A DNA stretch of 64,000 bases from Hydrocarboniphaga sp965279055 (GCF_965279055.1 NZ_OZ257125.1:1240001-1304000); one strand, 5' to 3'; counted from the stretch's first letter, positions 35,246 through 43,463 are shown. Made by a program: numbers and translations. The notes: a model not told the origin generated them from the sequence alone.

Positions 35246-35489
35246 CGTGCCTTATGACGCAAAGGACAAAGCTGCCGTCCTGTCGTACTGGGATAGCGCG
35301 ACAGCTCACCGTGGCGTAGCCGAACTGCGGGCCAAGCGCGGACGCCCGTCGAAAGCCGAAGACGAGCGCAAAGTGCAGATTGCGCTGCGCCTTGATGCTG
35401 ATGTGCTCGCTTGGTATCGCGGACTCGGTGCCGGCTGGCAGACGCGAATGAATGCAGTGCTAAAGGCATATCGGGACGCGACCGTCTGA
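35205..35489 (+). CDS. brnA: BrnA-family antitoxin
   Basis: 94 residues. C-terminal ribbon-helix-helix DNA-binding region: KVQIALRLDADVLAWYRGLG, AGWQTRMNAVLKAYR, the standard BrnA motif; the basic N-terminus (MSKKRTFERTPQADVPYDAK) would wrap the toxin. Expected to neutralise BrnT and repress the operon. Ends 19 bases before the next core-site remnant GCCCAAC. Confidence 0.88.
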   Translation: MSKKRTFERTPQADVPYDAKDKAAVLSYWDSATAHRGVAELRAKRGRPSKAEDERKVQIALRLDADVLAWYRGLGAGWQTRMNAVLKAYRDATV

Positions 35490-35508
35490 GGTGCTTTTTA
35501 GGCCCAAC

Positions 35509-35683
35509 GGGGCTGTAAAAAAACGTTCGAGTGCGCGCCCGAACTGCCAGAAAAGCGGAAACCTATACGCCAATACCCTACGTTAAATTCCGGCGTACTC
35601 GACTTCAACGAGCCGATCAGAACTCGCGCCGGCTTGGTTTTTCGCTCGATTTTCAGTGCCCGATTTCATTTTTGTACAGCCTC
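35509..35683. mobile_element. MITE-like element, copy B, in attC 2
   Basis: 175 bp, from GGGGCTGTAAAAAAACG to TTTTTGTACAGCCTC, flanked on both sides by AAC (35506-35508 and 35684-35686), consistent with a 3-bp target duplication. Terminal GGCTGTA/TACAGCC matches the ends of the neighbouring IS, and the right-terminal ~28 bp (GTGCCCGATTT...TACAGCCTC) are nearly those of the IS (GTGCCAGATTT...TACAGCCTC). Probable non-autonomous relative. Internal sequence is not derived from the transposase gene. Confidence 0.75.
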
Positions 35684-35739
35684 AACGTTTGACTTAAGCG
35701 GACCGCCGCAGGCGGGTCCGCTTGAAGGAAGGGTTAGGC
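35684..35739 (-). other. attC site 2, outer core split by MITE B
   Basis: On the minus strand: GCCTAAC (R''), CTTCAAGCGGACC (L''), GGTCCGCTTAAG (L'), then GTT of R', which continues as GGGC beyond the MITE (35502-35508). The extra C in TTCAAG versus TTAA gives the extruded base that defines attC polarity: minus strand is the cassette direction. Contains the TAA stop of the adjacent cassette gene. Confidence 0.85.
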
Positions 35740-36126
35740 GTCGCCATTCGCGGGCCCTCCGTATGGCTCTTCATTTGTGCTGTCGATCGCGACACGCTCT
35801 GTCCCGCACATTGGGCAGTACGAGGCAATGGGAGTGCGCAGTGGCTTGCCGCAGCTACGGCAAGGCGGACCATACAAGCTGAGGCGATGATGAAAGAGTG
35901 CATTGGCATTTGTCTCTTGGAAGCCCGTAAGCTCAGCGTACACACGCAAAGCCTCTCGACCAAAGCCTTTTGAGTTGGCTTCTGCTAGTGAGGAATTATT
36001 TTCTTCGCGATACCGCTTGATCTGCTCAATGGCACCCGTTAAGTGCGGCGACATCTGCGCCCACTCTTCTTCCGTGAGCATCGGAATTTCCATGCGGCAG
36101 CGCCAGCAATAGACGGTATGAGGCAT
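35734..36126 (-). CDS. Cassette protein with two CxxC zinc-ribbon pairs
   Basis: 130 residues. N-terminal CWRC (positions 7-10) and a C-terminal CRSCG...CPMCGTE, which together look like zinc ribbons; a helical middle (EEEWAQMSPHLTGAIEQIKR) separates them. Its TAA stop lies within the attC core GCCTAAC, the hallmark of a gene cassette. Function unknown; similar small zinc-ribbon proteins occur in other cassette arrays, to my recollection. Confidence 0.65.
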   Translation of the reverse strand: MPHTVYCWRCRMEIPMLTEEEWAQMSPHLTGAIEQIKRYREENNSSLAEANSKGFGREALRVYAELTGFQETNANALFHHRLSLYGPPCRSCGKPLRTPIASYCPMCGTERVAIDSTNEEPYGGPANGDA

Positions 36127-36140
36127 TTGTGACGCCTAAC

Positions 36141-37903
36141 GAGGCTGTAGAAAAACAGCCGAGACCGACTCGGCTGTGCAAGCCGACGACTTGCCTGAGC
36201 TGTTCGTGGATAGAAAACGCTGCAGCGTCACGAGCCGTCGCCTGGGGTGTGGAGGGTCTGTGCTGACGATACTGCGAGTTGGCAGGCTTTCCAAGAGCCA
36301 TTCAAGGCGCTTTGCCTCTGAGCTTCTCGACGTTGTGGACGATGGCGAAGAGTTTCCATTGCGCATCCACCTTGCGCCTGGATCGAAGTGTGAATCGACG
36401 TAGGCCCTTGGTGTGCAGGTTGCCGAAGACCGGCTCGACGATGCCGAGCCGACGGCTGTACAGCAGCCGGCCTTCACGCGTATCGATTCGGGCCTTCATC
36501 GCCTTGGTCTGCGGGTGCGTCTCTTTCACTTTGCTGCCGTCGAAGAAGGTGATCTGACGACACGGACTCACATCCGGCTTGCGCATGCACTTCGCTTTTA
36601 AAGAGCAGGCCTGGCACATCGCGCGCGTGCCTTCGAAGCCGACACCGCGACGGCCCCTGATCACGATATTGACCGTCTTCAGTTTGAGCTGCTTTCCATT
36701 CGGACAGATGCAAGTCTGCCGATTGGCGTCATAGATAAAATCGGCTCGACCAAACCACTTCGATCGATGCTCGCCGGGCTGGCGCTGTTTCTCGATCGGC
36801 TTGTGCTGCCAGGCTTCCGCGAAACGCGGATCGCGTGACCGGAAGCCGGTATCGGCGATCAGCGCGTCGACCTGATCGTCGGCCAGTCGCTGCAGCGTGG
36901 CTTCGGAGTGATAGCCGGAGTCGGTCAGCACCGTCGCATCCGCCAGGGGATCAGCGCTCCCGATCGCGCTGAAGTCGCTGCGCAGCGCCTGCAGCACCTC
37001 CGGCAATAGTCCATTCTCCTGGCCGATTCCGAAGGCACTGGCCTGCACGATGACCTGTGCCTTGGCATCGACGGCGGCGACGCCGGTATAGCCCTGCACG
37101 ACGCCGTGACTGGTCTTCATCGTCGCCGAGTCGTTGTCGGTGATGTTCGACTTCAGCGGTTCACCCTTGCGATTGGTCTTCTCCGGATGAGTCGCCAGCC
37201 ACTCACGCAGCTTGTTGCTGTTGCGCGTCAGGGTTTCGATCTGCTGCTGTTCGCGCTGGGTCAGCGTGTCGGTGTTCTGGCCGGCATCCTGGCGGCGATG
37301 CGTGTCGAGCATGTGCGCGATGGCACGGTCGATCTTTTCGATTTTCTTCGCCATGTCGGCCCGCGTGCCGCTCAGGCTGCGAGAGGCGTTCGACGGAAGC
37401 TTGCAACCATCGACGGCAAACAACGCTTTGCCGATCAGGCCCTGCTCGTCACACACCAGCAGCACGTTGCGGAACACCGAGGTGATCTCGTCCGGCAGCT
37501 TCGCCACGAAGGAGGCGATGGTCGTGAAGTGCGGCTGTGTGTCGCCTGACAGCGCCATGAAGACCACGTTCTCGCGACAGGCCCGCTCGATGTCGCGGCT
37601 CGATGTCAGCCCGCGGGCATAGCCGAACAACACGATCTTCAACAGCACACCCGGGTGATACGCCGCGGCGCCGACCTCATCGTTGCAGTAACGCGCATCG
37701 AAGACCGTCAGATCGATCTCGTGATCGACCAGCCAGTTCAGCGCGTACTCGAAAGTGCCGGGAACAATCTGCTCGGCAAAGCTCACCGGCAGCAGCTTCG
37801 AGAGGTGTTGATCAACCGGCTTGTAGCGTGCCATTTCCGCTCTCCTTTCGTCGCGAAAGACGCAGCGGGATGTGTGCCAGATTTAGGGTTTTTCTACAGC
37901 CTC
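36141..37903 (-). mobile_element. IS1182-like insertion sequence, copy 1
   Basis: 1763 bp with perfect 16-bp terminal inverted repeats, GAGGCTGTAGAAAAAC at left and its complement at right. Flanked by AAC on both sides (36138-36140, 37904-37906), consistent with a 3-bp duplication. Inserted in the outer core of attC 3: GCCTAAC remains on the left, the rest of attC on the right. One transposase gene on the minus strand. Confidence 0.9.
36302..37834 (-). CDS. IS1182-family DDE transposase, copy 1
   Basis: 510 residues. The N-terminal DUF772-type domain has AAYHPGVLLKIVLFGYARGL, TSSRDIERACRENVVFMALS. DDE triad candidates: Asp in FAVDGCKLPSNAS, Asp in VLTDSGYHSEATL, Glu in LGIVEPVFGNLHTKGL. A Cys-rich CICPNGK...CQACSLKAKC cluster lies before the Glu, typical of this family. 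Intact, with a GGAGAGCGG ribosome site upstream, so possibly active. Confidence 0.92.
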   Translation of the reverse strand: MARYKPVDQHLSKLLPVSFAEQIVPGTFEYALNWLVDHEIDLTVFDARYCNDEVGAAAYHPGVLLKIVLFGYARGLTSSRDIERACRENVVFMALSGDTQPHFTTIASFVAKLPDEITSVFRNVLLVCDEQGLIGKALFAVDGCKLPSNASRSLSGTRADMAKKIEKIDRAIAHMLDTHRRQDAGQNTDTLTQREQQQIETLTRNSNKLREWLATHPEKTNRKGEPLKSNITDNDSATMKTSHGVVQGYTGVAAVDAKAQVIVQASAFGIGQENGLLPEVLQALRSDFSAIGSADPLADATVLTDSGYHSEATLQRLADDQVDALIADTGFRSRDPRFAEAWQHKPIEKQRQPGEHRSKWFGRADFIYDANRQTCICPNGKQLKLKTVNIVIRGRRGVGFEGTRAMCQACSLKAKCMRKPDVSPCRQITFFDGSKVKETHPQTKAMKARIDTREGRLLYSRRLGIVEPVFGNLHTKGLRRFTLRSRRKVDAQWKLFAIVHNVEKLRGKAP

Positions 37904-37977
37904 AACGCCGAGCTTAACCCGCGGCCGCGCCGGAGCGCAGCGGAGGCGTGGACGTCGGGTTGAAGCTCTGGTTAGCG
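37904..37977 (-). other. attC site 3, outer core split by IS copy 1
   Basis: Minus strand: core CGCTAAC, L'' GAGCTTCAACCCG, L' CGGGTTAAGCTC, then GGCGTT, with the remaining R' bases beyond the IS at 36134-36140. The single extra C in L'' fits attC polarity. Contains the stop codon of the gene at 37972. Confidence 0.85.
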
Positions 37978-38337
37978 CTCACTGCCCACCCACTGACGGA
38001 TCCATTTTCTTGAAGCCAGAAGAACAGAAAAATTTACGGCCACATAGCAAGCAAGCAACACTAGACCGACGAGATAAGGATGCCCTTTATTGGAAGATGC
38101 GTTCTCCGCGCGGGTGATCAAGTACCCGCCGGCAGGAAATGCCCAATACATGACGAGCAATGCGATGAGTGCGAATGCCACCCAGAACGCGAAGATGCTC
38201 AGTGTGCCAATGGCACCGAATATGACGATGGCCTTGGGGGAACCTCCCCACCACCAAACGGTAACCAAGGCTTGAACCGGCGGCAGCATCAGCACTATGA
38301 GTTCCGCTGCAGCCAAGAAGCGAATTGCCGTTTCCAT
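37972..38337 (-). CDS. Cassette-encoded membrane protein
   Basis: 121 residues with three to four membrane helices: FLAAAELIVLMLPPVQALVT, AIVIFGAIGTLSIFAFWVAF, ALIALLVMYWAFPAGGYLI and YLVGLVLLACYVAVNFSVLL. The ATG abuts the upstream core site and the TAA falls in the downstream one, so the cassette is almost all gene. No family recognised. Confidence 0.65.
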   Translation of the reverse strand: METAIRFLAAAELIVLMLPPVQALVTVWWWGGSPKAIVIFGAIGTLSIFAFWVAFALIALLVMYWAFPAGGYLITRAENASSNKGHPYLVGLVLLACYVAVNFSVLLASRKWIRQWVGSER

Positions 38338-38400
38338 GCGCTAACGCATAGTTAACGCGCGGCCCGTTTACGGGCCGTCGCGTTGAACGCCGTGTTAGCC
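38338..38400 (-). other. attC site 4, intact
   Basis: 63 bp. Minus strand: GGCTAAC, L'' GTTCAACGCG, loop stem ACGGCCCG/CGGGCCG, L' CGCGTTAAC, R' GTTAGCG. The extra C in L'' versus L' is clear. The best-preserved site in the array. Confidence 0.9.
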
Positions 38401-38784
38401 CGCATACTCATTCCAACGAGTGGTGGGGTTGTTGCGAGCGAACTTCACGGCCTTTTTCAACCTCTCGACGGTTAGTCGCTGATTATTCTTGAGCCAGTTT
38501 TCAAGCTCCGCACCTGACAATGATTCATTCGATTGACGCGCGAGCCAAGATACAAACAGTTGACGCGTTGAGAAAGTACGCCTCTGGACCGATGGTTTCC
38601 AACCCCACGACACAAGCTCTTGATCGGTGCCAATTGTTGAGTCCATAGATTCATCGTAAATATAGATGCCTTCGTGGAAGCGAAGACCAACGCCACAGTA
38701 TTCTTTGTGCCAGAACGTAATTATTAAACCGCCTTCCAGTATTGCGGCGACTTCTTGGGCCAGCTCGATGCCTACGTCTTTCAT
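38395..38784 (-). CDS. Cassette-encoded protein of unknown function
   Basis: 129 residues. A short acidic alpha/beta N-terminal part (IELAQEVAAILEGGLIITFW, GVGLRFHEGIYIYDESMDS) and a helical C-terminus (LSGAELENWLKNNQRLTVER, LKKAVKFARNN). No recognised family or catalytic motif. Its stop TAA is inside attC 4. Base composition is visibly more AT-rich than the flagellar genes. Confidence 0.6.
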   Translation of the reverse strand: MKDVGIELAQEVAAILEGGLIITFWHKEYCGVGLRFHEGIYIYDESMDSTIGTDQELVSWGWKPSVQRRTFSTRQLFVSWLARQSNESLSGAELENWLKNNQRLTVERLKKAVKFARNNPTTRWNEYAG

Positions 38785-38793
38785 AGGGCTAAC

Positions 38794-40556
38794 GAGGCTG
38801 TAGAAAAACAGCCGAGACCGCCTCGACTGAGCAAGCCGACGATTTGCCTGAGCTGTTCGTGGATAGAAAGCGCTGCAGCGTCACGAGCCGTCGCCTGGGG
38901 TGTGGGAGGTCTGTGCTGACGATACTGCGAGTTGGCAGGCTTTCCAAGTGCCGTTCAAGGCGCTTTGCCTCTGAGCTTCTCGACGTTGTGGACGATGGCA
39001 AAGAGTTTCCATTGCGCATCCACCTTGCGCCGGGATCGAAGTGTGAATCGCCGTAGGCCCTTGGTGTGCAGGTTGCCGAAGACCGGCTCGACGATGCCGA
39101 GCCGACGGCTGTACAGCAGCCGGCCTTCACGCGTGTCGATTCGGGCCTTCATCGCCTTGGTCTGCGGGTGCGTCTCCGTCACCTTGCTGCCGTCGAAGAA
39201 GGTGATCTGACGACATGGGCTCACATCCGGCTTGCGCATGCACTTCGCTTTTAGAGAGCAGGCCTGGCACATCGCGCGCGTGCCTTCGAAGCCGACACCG
39301 CGACGGCCCCTGATCACGATATTGACCGTCTTCAGTTTGAGCTGCTTTCCATTCGGACAGATGCAAGTCCGCCGATTGGCGTCATAGATAAAATCGGCTC
39401 GACCAAACCACTTCGATCGATGCTCGCCGGGCTTGCGCTGTTTCTCGATCGGCTTGTGCTGCCAGGCTTCCGCGAAACGCGGATCGCGTGACCGGAAGCC
39501 GGTATCGGCGATCAGCGCGTCGACCTGATCGTCGGCCAGTCGCTGCAGCGTGGCTTCGGAGTGATAGCCGGAGTCGGTCAGCACCGTCGCATCCGCCAGG
39601 GGATCAGCGCTCCCGATCGCGCTGAAGTCGCTGCGCAGCGCCTGCAGCACATCCGGCAATAGTCCGTTCTCCTGGCCGATTCCGAAGGCACTGGCCTGCA
39701 CGATGACCTGTGCCTTGGCATCGACGGCGGCGACGCCGGTATAGCCCTGCACGACACCGTGACTGGTTTTCATCGTGGCCGAGTCGTTGTCGGTGATGTT
39801 CGACTTCAGCGGCTCACCCTTGCGATTGGTCTTCTCCGGATGGGTCGCCAGCCATTCGCGCAGCTTGTTGCTGTTGCGCGTCAGGGTTTCGATCTGCTGC
39901 TGTTCACGCTGGGTCAGCGTGTCGGTGTTCTGGCCGGCGTCCTGGCGACGGTGTGTATCGAGCATGTGGGCGATGGCGCGGTCGATTTTGTCGATCTTCC
40001 TGGCCATGTCGGCCCGCGTGCCGCTCAAGCTGCGGGAAGCATTCGACGGAAGCTTGCACCCATCGACGGCAAACAACTCCTTGCCGATAAGTCCTTGTTC
40101 GTCGCAAACCAGCAGCACGTTGCGGAACACCGACGTGATCTCACCCGGCAGCTTCGACACAAACGCGGCGATCGTCGTGAAGTGTGGCTGCGTGTCGCCT
40201 GACAATGCCATGAAGACGACGTTCTCGCGGCAGGCCCGCTCGATGTCGCGGCTCGATGTCAGACCTCGGGCATAGCCGAACAACACGATCTTCAGCAGCA
40301 CGCCTGGGTGATACGCCGCGGCGCCGACTTCATCGTTGCAGTAGCGCGCATCGAAGACAGAGAGATCGATCTGGTTTTCGACTAACCAGTTCAGCGCGTA
40401 CTCGAAGGTGCCGGGGACAATCTGCTCGGCAAAATTCACTGGCAGCATCTTCGAGAGATGTTGATCAACCGGCTTGTAGCGCGCCATTTCCGCTCTCCTT
40501 TCGTTGCAAAAGAAACAGCGGAATATGTGCCAGATTTAGCGTTTTTCTACAGCCTC
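38794..40556 (-). mobile_element. IS1182-like insertion sequence, copy 2
   Basis: 1763 bp, same 16-bp inverted repeats and orientation as copy 1, flanked by AAC (38791-38793, 40557-40559). Splits the outer core of attC 5 (GGCTAAC left of the IS). Confidence 0.9.
38955..40487 (-). CDS. IS1182-family DDE transposase, copy 2
   Basis: 510 residues, intact, same motifs as copy 1. Nearly identical to it over the C-terminal half but differing at many positions in the N-terminal quarter (e.g. MLPVNFAEQ for LLPVSFAEQ, VENQIDLSVF for VDHEIDLTVF), so divergence is uneven along the gene. Confidence 0.92.
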   Translation of the reverse strand: MARYKPVDQHLSKMLPVNFAEQIVPGTFEYALNWLVENQIDLSVFDARYCNDEVGAAAYHPGVLLKIVLFGYARGLTSSRDIERACRENVVFMALSGDTQPHFTTIAAFVSKLPGEITSVFRNVLLVCDEQGLIGKELFAVDGCKLPSNASRSLSGTRADMARKIDKIDRAIAHMLDTHRRQDAGQNTDTLTQREQQQIETLTRNSNKLREWLATHPEKTNRKGEPLKSNITDNDSATMKTSHGVVQGYTGVAAVDAKAQVIVQASAFGIGQENGLLPDVLQALRSDFSAIGSADPLADATVLTDSGYHSEATLQRLADDQVDALIADTGFRSRDPRFAEAWQHKPIEKQRKPGEHRSKWFGRADFIYDANRRTCICPNGKQLKLKTVNIVIRGRRGVGFEGTRAMCQACSLKAKCMRKPDVSPCRQITFFDGSKVTETHPQTKAMKARIDTREGRLLYSRRLGIVEPVFGNLHTKGLRRFTLRSRRKVDAQWKLFAIVHNVEKLRGKAP

Positions 40557-40614
40557 AACGCCCCAGCTCACCGGAGGCGGCGTAGCCGACTTCCGGTGCA
40601 GCGCCTAGTTGGAC
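40557..40614 (-). other. attC site 5, outer core split by IS copy 2
   Basis: Minus strand: GTCCAAC core, L'' GCTGCACCGGA, L' TCCGGTGAGC with one unpaired base, then GGCGTT against the IS. Outer core remainder at 38787-38793. Confidence 0.8.
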
Positions 40615-40697
40615 CGCGCTCTGGTTGATGAAGAGCCAAGCATGGAAAGCAAGCGCCGCTTCTTTGCTGCTGTTTCTCATGCTGTTGCTTGGTTTGA

Positions 40698-41000
40698 TCA
40701 TGCTTTGCCTCGCCTCACTTCACTCCACCGCATGGACTCCAAGTTGCCCGTTGCCTCAAGTGTGCCTTTACCTACCAGGATTCTTACGCGCTCCGCATAG
40801 TAGAGATCGGGAATGCCGCGAACGCGATCTTTTTGGGTGGACATGCTCATGCCCACCAGATAAGCGACCTTTCGCCACATGGGCGAAGCATGGACCATCA
40901 GCTCCGCATCGATGCTGGCGACTTGCTCCGAGCTTAAAGCAGCTACTCTCTCTTTCTCTTCGGTCGAGAGTGGCCGATCAGGTTGTGAGTCGCTTTCCAT
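40698..41000 (-). CDS. DUF3658-like cassette protein
   Basis: 100 residues. The core ELMVHASPMWRKVAYLVGMS, then GIPDLYYAERVRILVGKGTL and EATGNLESMRWSEVR match the pattern I know for DUF3658, a small domain of unknown function. The gene stops about 85 bases before its attC, an unusually long tail for this array; that interval shows no further gene. Confidence 0.7.
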   Translation of the reverse strand: MESDSQPDRPLSTEEKERVAALSSEQVASIDAELMVHASPMWRKVAYLVGMSMSTQKDRVRGIPDLYYAERVRILVGKGTLEATGNLESMRWSEVRRGKA

Positions 41001-41007
41001 TTTTCAG

Positions 41008-41073
41008 GTCCAACGCACGTAGCTAACGCGCGGGCCGGCTTTATGGCCCGTCGCGTTGAGCGCCTGGTTAGGG
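41008..41073 (-). other. attC site 6, intact
   Basis: 66 bp. Minus strand: CCCTAAC, L'' GCTCAACGCG, stem GACGGGCC/GGCCCG, L' CGCGTTAGC, R' GTTGGAC. Extra C in L'' marks polarity. Holds the stop codon of the nuclease gene. Confidence 0.88.
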
Positions 41074-41613
41074 CTCATTGCTCGCAAGCCCAAGCGCTTT
41101 CAATGTGTACTCACCGAATCGTTCGGACACCAAGCTCATATGCGTGTCATGGTGCCACCAGCCAACATACTCAGGAATATTGGCGAATGGCGGCGGCGGT
41201 GTTTCAGGACCAGCGCTCTTGGTAAACCAAGAACTGCTACCGGCGGCTAGTTGTATAAGCGCTATACCGTGGGCATCCGCGTACTCAATGGCGCCAGATT
41301 GAAATCCCGACACCGAGAACAACATGCCCTTATGTGCCCCTGTTGAGGATACTTTGGAGTGTAGAACCTGCACATCTTGGCGCTCAACCTTCCGCTTGTG
41401 ATGCTTGCACTCAATGAGAACAACAAAGTCAGCGCCCAAAGCTCTGAACCTAGCGACCACATCGATGATGTACTCGCCGCCGAAACCGATAACTGGTTCA
41501 AGGTGACTCGACTCATAGCTTGGAATGGAAGCTCCAGAGGCGTCGAGGATGCCTTTTACCGCCAGTTCGAACTCGCGCGGTGATATCGACAGCGGTTCCT
41601 TAATGAAAGGCAT
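41068..41613 (-). CDS. Mrr-like restriction endonuclease domain protein
   Basis: 181 residues. The central region shows a PD-(D/E)xK nuclease pattern of the Mrr_cat type: EYIIDVVARFRALGADFVVL then IECKHHKRKVERQDVQVLHS, with Asp in YIID and the ECK motif, followed by KGMLFSVSGFQSGAIEYADA, HGIALIQL. There is no methylase or DNA-recognition partner in the cassette. A defence role is plausible but unproven. TAA lies in attC 6. Confidence 0.75.
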   Translation of the reverse strand: MPFIKEPLSISPREFELAVKGILDASGASIPSYESSHLEPVIGFGGEYIIDVVARFRALGADFVVLIECKHHKRKVERQDVQVLHSKVSSTGAHKGMLFSVSGFQSGAIEYADAHGIALIQLAAGSSSWFTKSAGPETPPPPFANIPEYVGWWHHDTHMSLVSERFGEYTLKALGLASNEP

Positions 41614-41627
41614 TTTTGAGCCCTAAC

Positions 41628-43389
41628 GAGGCTGTAGAAAAACAGCCGTGACCGTCTCGGCTGTGCAAGCCGACGACTGCCTGAGCTGTTCGTGGATAGA
41701 AAACGCTGCAGCGTCACGAGCCGTCGCCTGGGGTGTGGAGGGTCTGTGCTGACGATACTGCGAGTCGGCAGGCTTTCCAAGAGCCATTCAAGGCGCTTTG
41801 CCTCTGAGCTTCTCGACGTTGTGGACGATGGCGAAGAGTTTCCATTGCGCATCCACCTTGCGTCGGGATCGAAGTGTGAATCGTCGCAGGCCCTTGGTGT
41901 GCAGGTTGCCGAAGACCGGCTCGACGATGCCGAGCCGACGGCTATAGAGCAGCCGTCCCTCGCGAGTGTCGATCCGAGCGCGCATTGCCTTGGTCTGCGG
42001 ATGAATCTCCTTCACCTTGCTGCCATCGAAGAAGGTGATCTGGCGATACGGACTCACGTCTGGCTTGCGCATGCACTTCGCCTTCAGCGGACAGGCCTGA
42101 CACATCGCACGCGTGCCCTCGAAGTTGACGCCACGGCGCCCCTTGATCACCGCGTTCGCAGTGCTCAGTTTCAGCAGCTTTCCATTCGGACAGATGCAAG
42201 TCTGCCGATTGGCGTCATAGATAAAATCGGCTCGACCAAACCACTTCGATCGATGCTCGCCGGGCTGGCGCTGCTTCTCGATCGGCTTGTGCTGCCAGGC
42301 TTCCGCGAAACGCGGATCGCGTGAACGGAAGCCGGTATCGGCGATCAGCGCGTCGACCTGATCGTCGGCCAATCGCTGCAGCGTGGCTTCGGAGTGATAG
42401 CCGGAGTCGGTCAGCACCGTCGCATCCGCCAGGGGATCAGCGCTCCCGATCGCGCTGAAGTCGCTGCGCAGCGCCTGCAGCACCTCCGGCAATAGTCCAT
42501 TCTCCTGGCCGATTCCGAAGGCACTGGCCTGCACGATGACCTGTGCCTTGGCATCGACGGCGGCGACGCCGGTATAGCCCTGCACGACGCCGTGACTGGT
42601 CTTCATCGTCGCCGAGTCGTTGTCGGTGATGTTCGACTTCAGCGGTTCACCCTTGCGATTGGTCTTCTCCGGATGAGTCGCCAGCCACTCACGCAGCTTG
42701 TTGCTGTTGCGCGTCAGGGTTTCGATCTGCTGCTGTTCGCGCTGGGTCAGCGTGTCGGTGTTCTGGCCGGCATCCTGGCGGCGATGCGTGTCGAGCATGT
42801 GCGCGATGGCACGGTCGATCTTTTCGATTTTCTTCGCCATGTCGGCCCGCGTGCCGCTCAGGCTGCGAGAGGCGTTCGACGGCAGCTTGCAACCATCGAC
42901 GGCAAACAACGCTTTGCCGATCAGCCCCTGTTCGTCACACACCAGCAGCACGTTGCGGAACACGGAGGTGATCTCGCCCGGCAGCTTCGCCACGAATGAG
43001 GCGATGGTCGTGAAGTGCGGCTGTGTGTCGCCCGACAGCGCCATGAACACCACGTTCTCGCGGCAGGCCCGCTCGATGTCGCGGCTCGATGTCAGGCCGC
43101 GGGCGTAGCCGAACAATACGATCTTCAACAGCACACCCGGGTGATACGCCGCTGCGCCGACCTCATCGTTGCAGTAACGCGCATCGAAGACCGTCAGATC
43201 GATCTCGTGATCGACCAGCCAGTTCAGCGCGTACTCGAAAGTGCCGGGAACAATCTGCTCGGCAAAGCTCACCGGCAGCAGCTTCGAGAGGTGTTGATCA
43301 ACCGGCTTGTAGCGTGCCATCTCCGCTCTCCTTTCGTCGCGAAAGAAGCAGCGGGATGTGTGCCAGATTTAGGGTTTTTCTACAGCCTC
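41628..43389 (-). mobile_element. IS1182-like insertion sequence, copy 3
   Basis: 1762 bp (one base shorter than the others, near 41672), same inverted repeats, orientation and AAC flanks (41625-41627, 43390-43392). Splits attC 7. A block at about 41880-42182 differs densely from copies 1 and 2 while both sides are nearly identical to copy 1. Confidence 0.9.
41788..43320 (-). CDS. IS1182-family DDE transposase, copy 3
   Basis: 510 residues, intact. Near-identical to copy 1 except for a cluster of changes around residues 380-460 (GKLLKLSTANAVIKGRRGVN for GKQLKLKTVNIVIRGRRGVG; PYRQ for PCRQ; KEIH for KETH), which looks like conversion from a more distant copy. Confidence 0.92.
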   Translation of the reverse strand: MARYKPVDQHLSKLLPVSFAEQIVPGTFEYALNWLVDHEIDLTVFDARYCNDEVGAAAYHPGVLLKIVLFGYARGLTSSRDIERACRENVVFMALSGDTQPHFTTIASFVAKLPGEITSVFRNVLLVCDEQGLIGKALFAVDGCKLPSNASRSLSGTRADMAKKIEKIDRAIAHMLDTHRRQDAGQNTDTLTQREQQQIETLTRNSNKLREWLATHPEKTNRKGEPLKSNITDNDSATMKTSHGVVQGYTGVAAVDAKAQVIVQASAFGIGQENGLLPEVLQALRSDFSAIGSADPLADATVLTDSGYHSEATLQRLADDQVDALIADTGFRSRDPRFAEAWQHKPIEKQRQPGEHRSKWFGRADFIYDANRQTCICPNGKLLKLSTANAVIKGRRGVNFEGTRAMCQACPLKAKCMRKPDVSPYRQITFFDGSKVKEIHPQTKAMRARIDTREGRLLYSRRLGIVEPVFGNLHTKGLRRFTLRSRRKVDAQWKLFAIVHNVEKLRGKAP

Positions 43390-43463
43390 AACGCTCTAGC
43401 TCAGGCGCGGATTTGCCGTAGCGAAGCGAAGGCAAATACGTCGCCTGGAGCGCATTGTTGGGC
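43390..43463 (-). other. attC site 7, outer core split by IS copy 3
   Basis: Minus strand: GCCCAAC core, L'' GCTCCAGGCG, stem ACGTATTTGCC/GGCAAATCCGC, L' CGCCTGAGC (no extra C), then GCGTT against the IS. Outer core remainder CCCTAAC at 41621-41627. Confidence 0.85.

Noticed and set aside
35513..35700. Whether the MITE segments are remnants of the transposase gene
   Set aside because: Only the terminal ~28 bp resemble the IS; the interior shows no similarity to the transposase in any frame.
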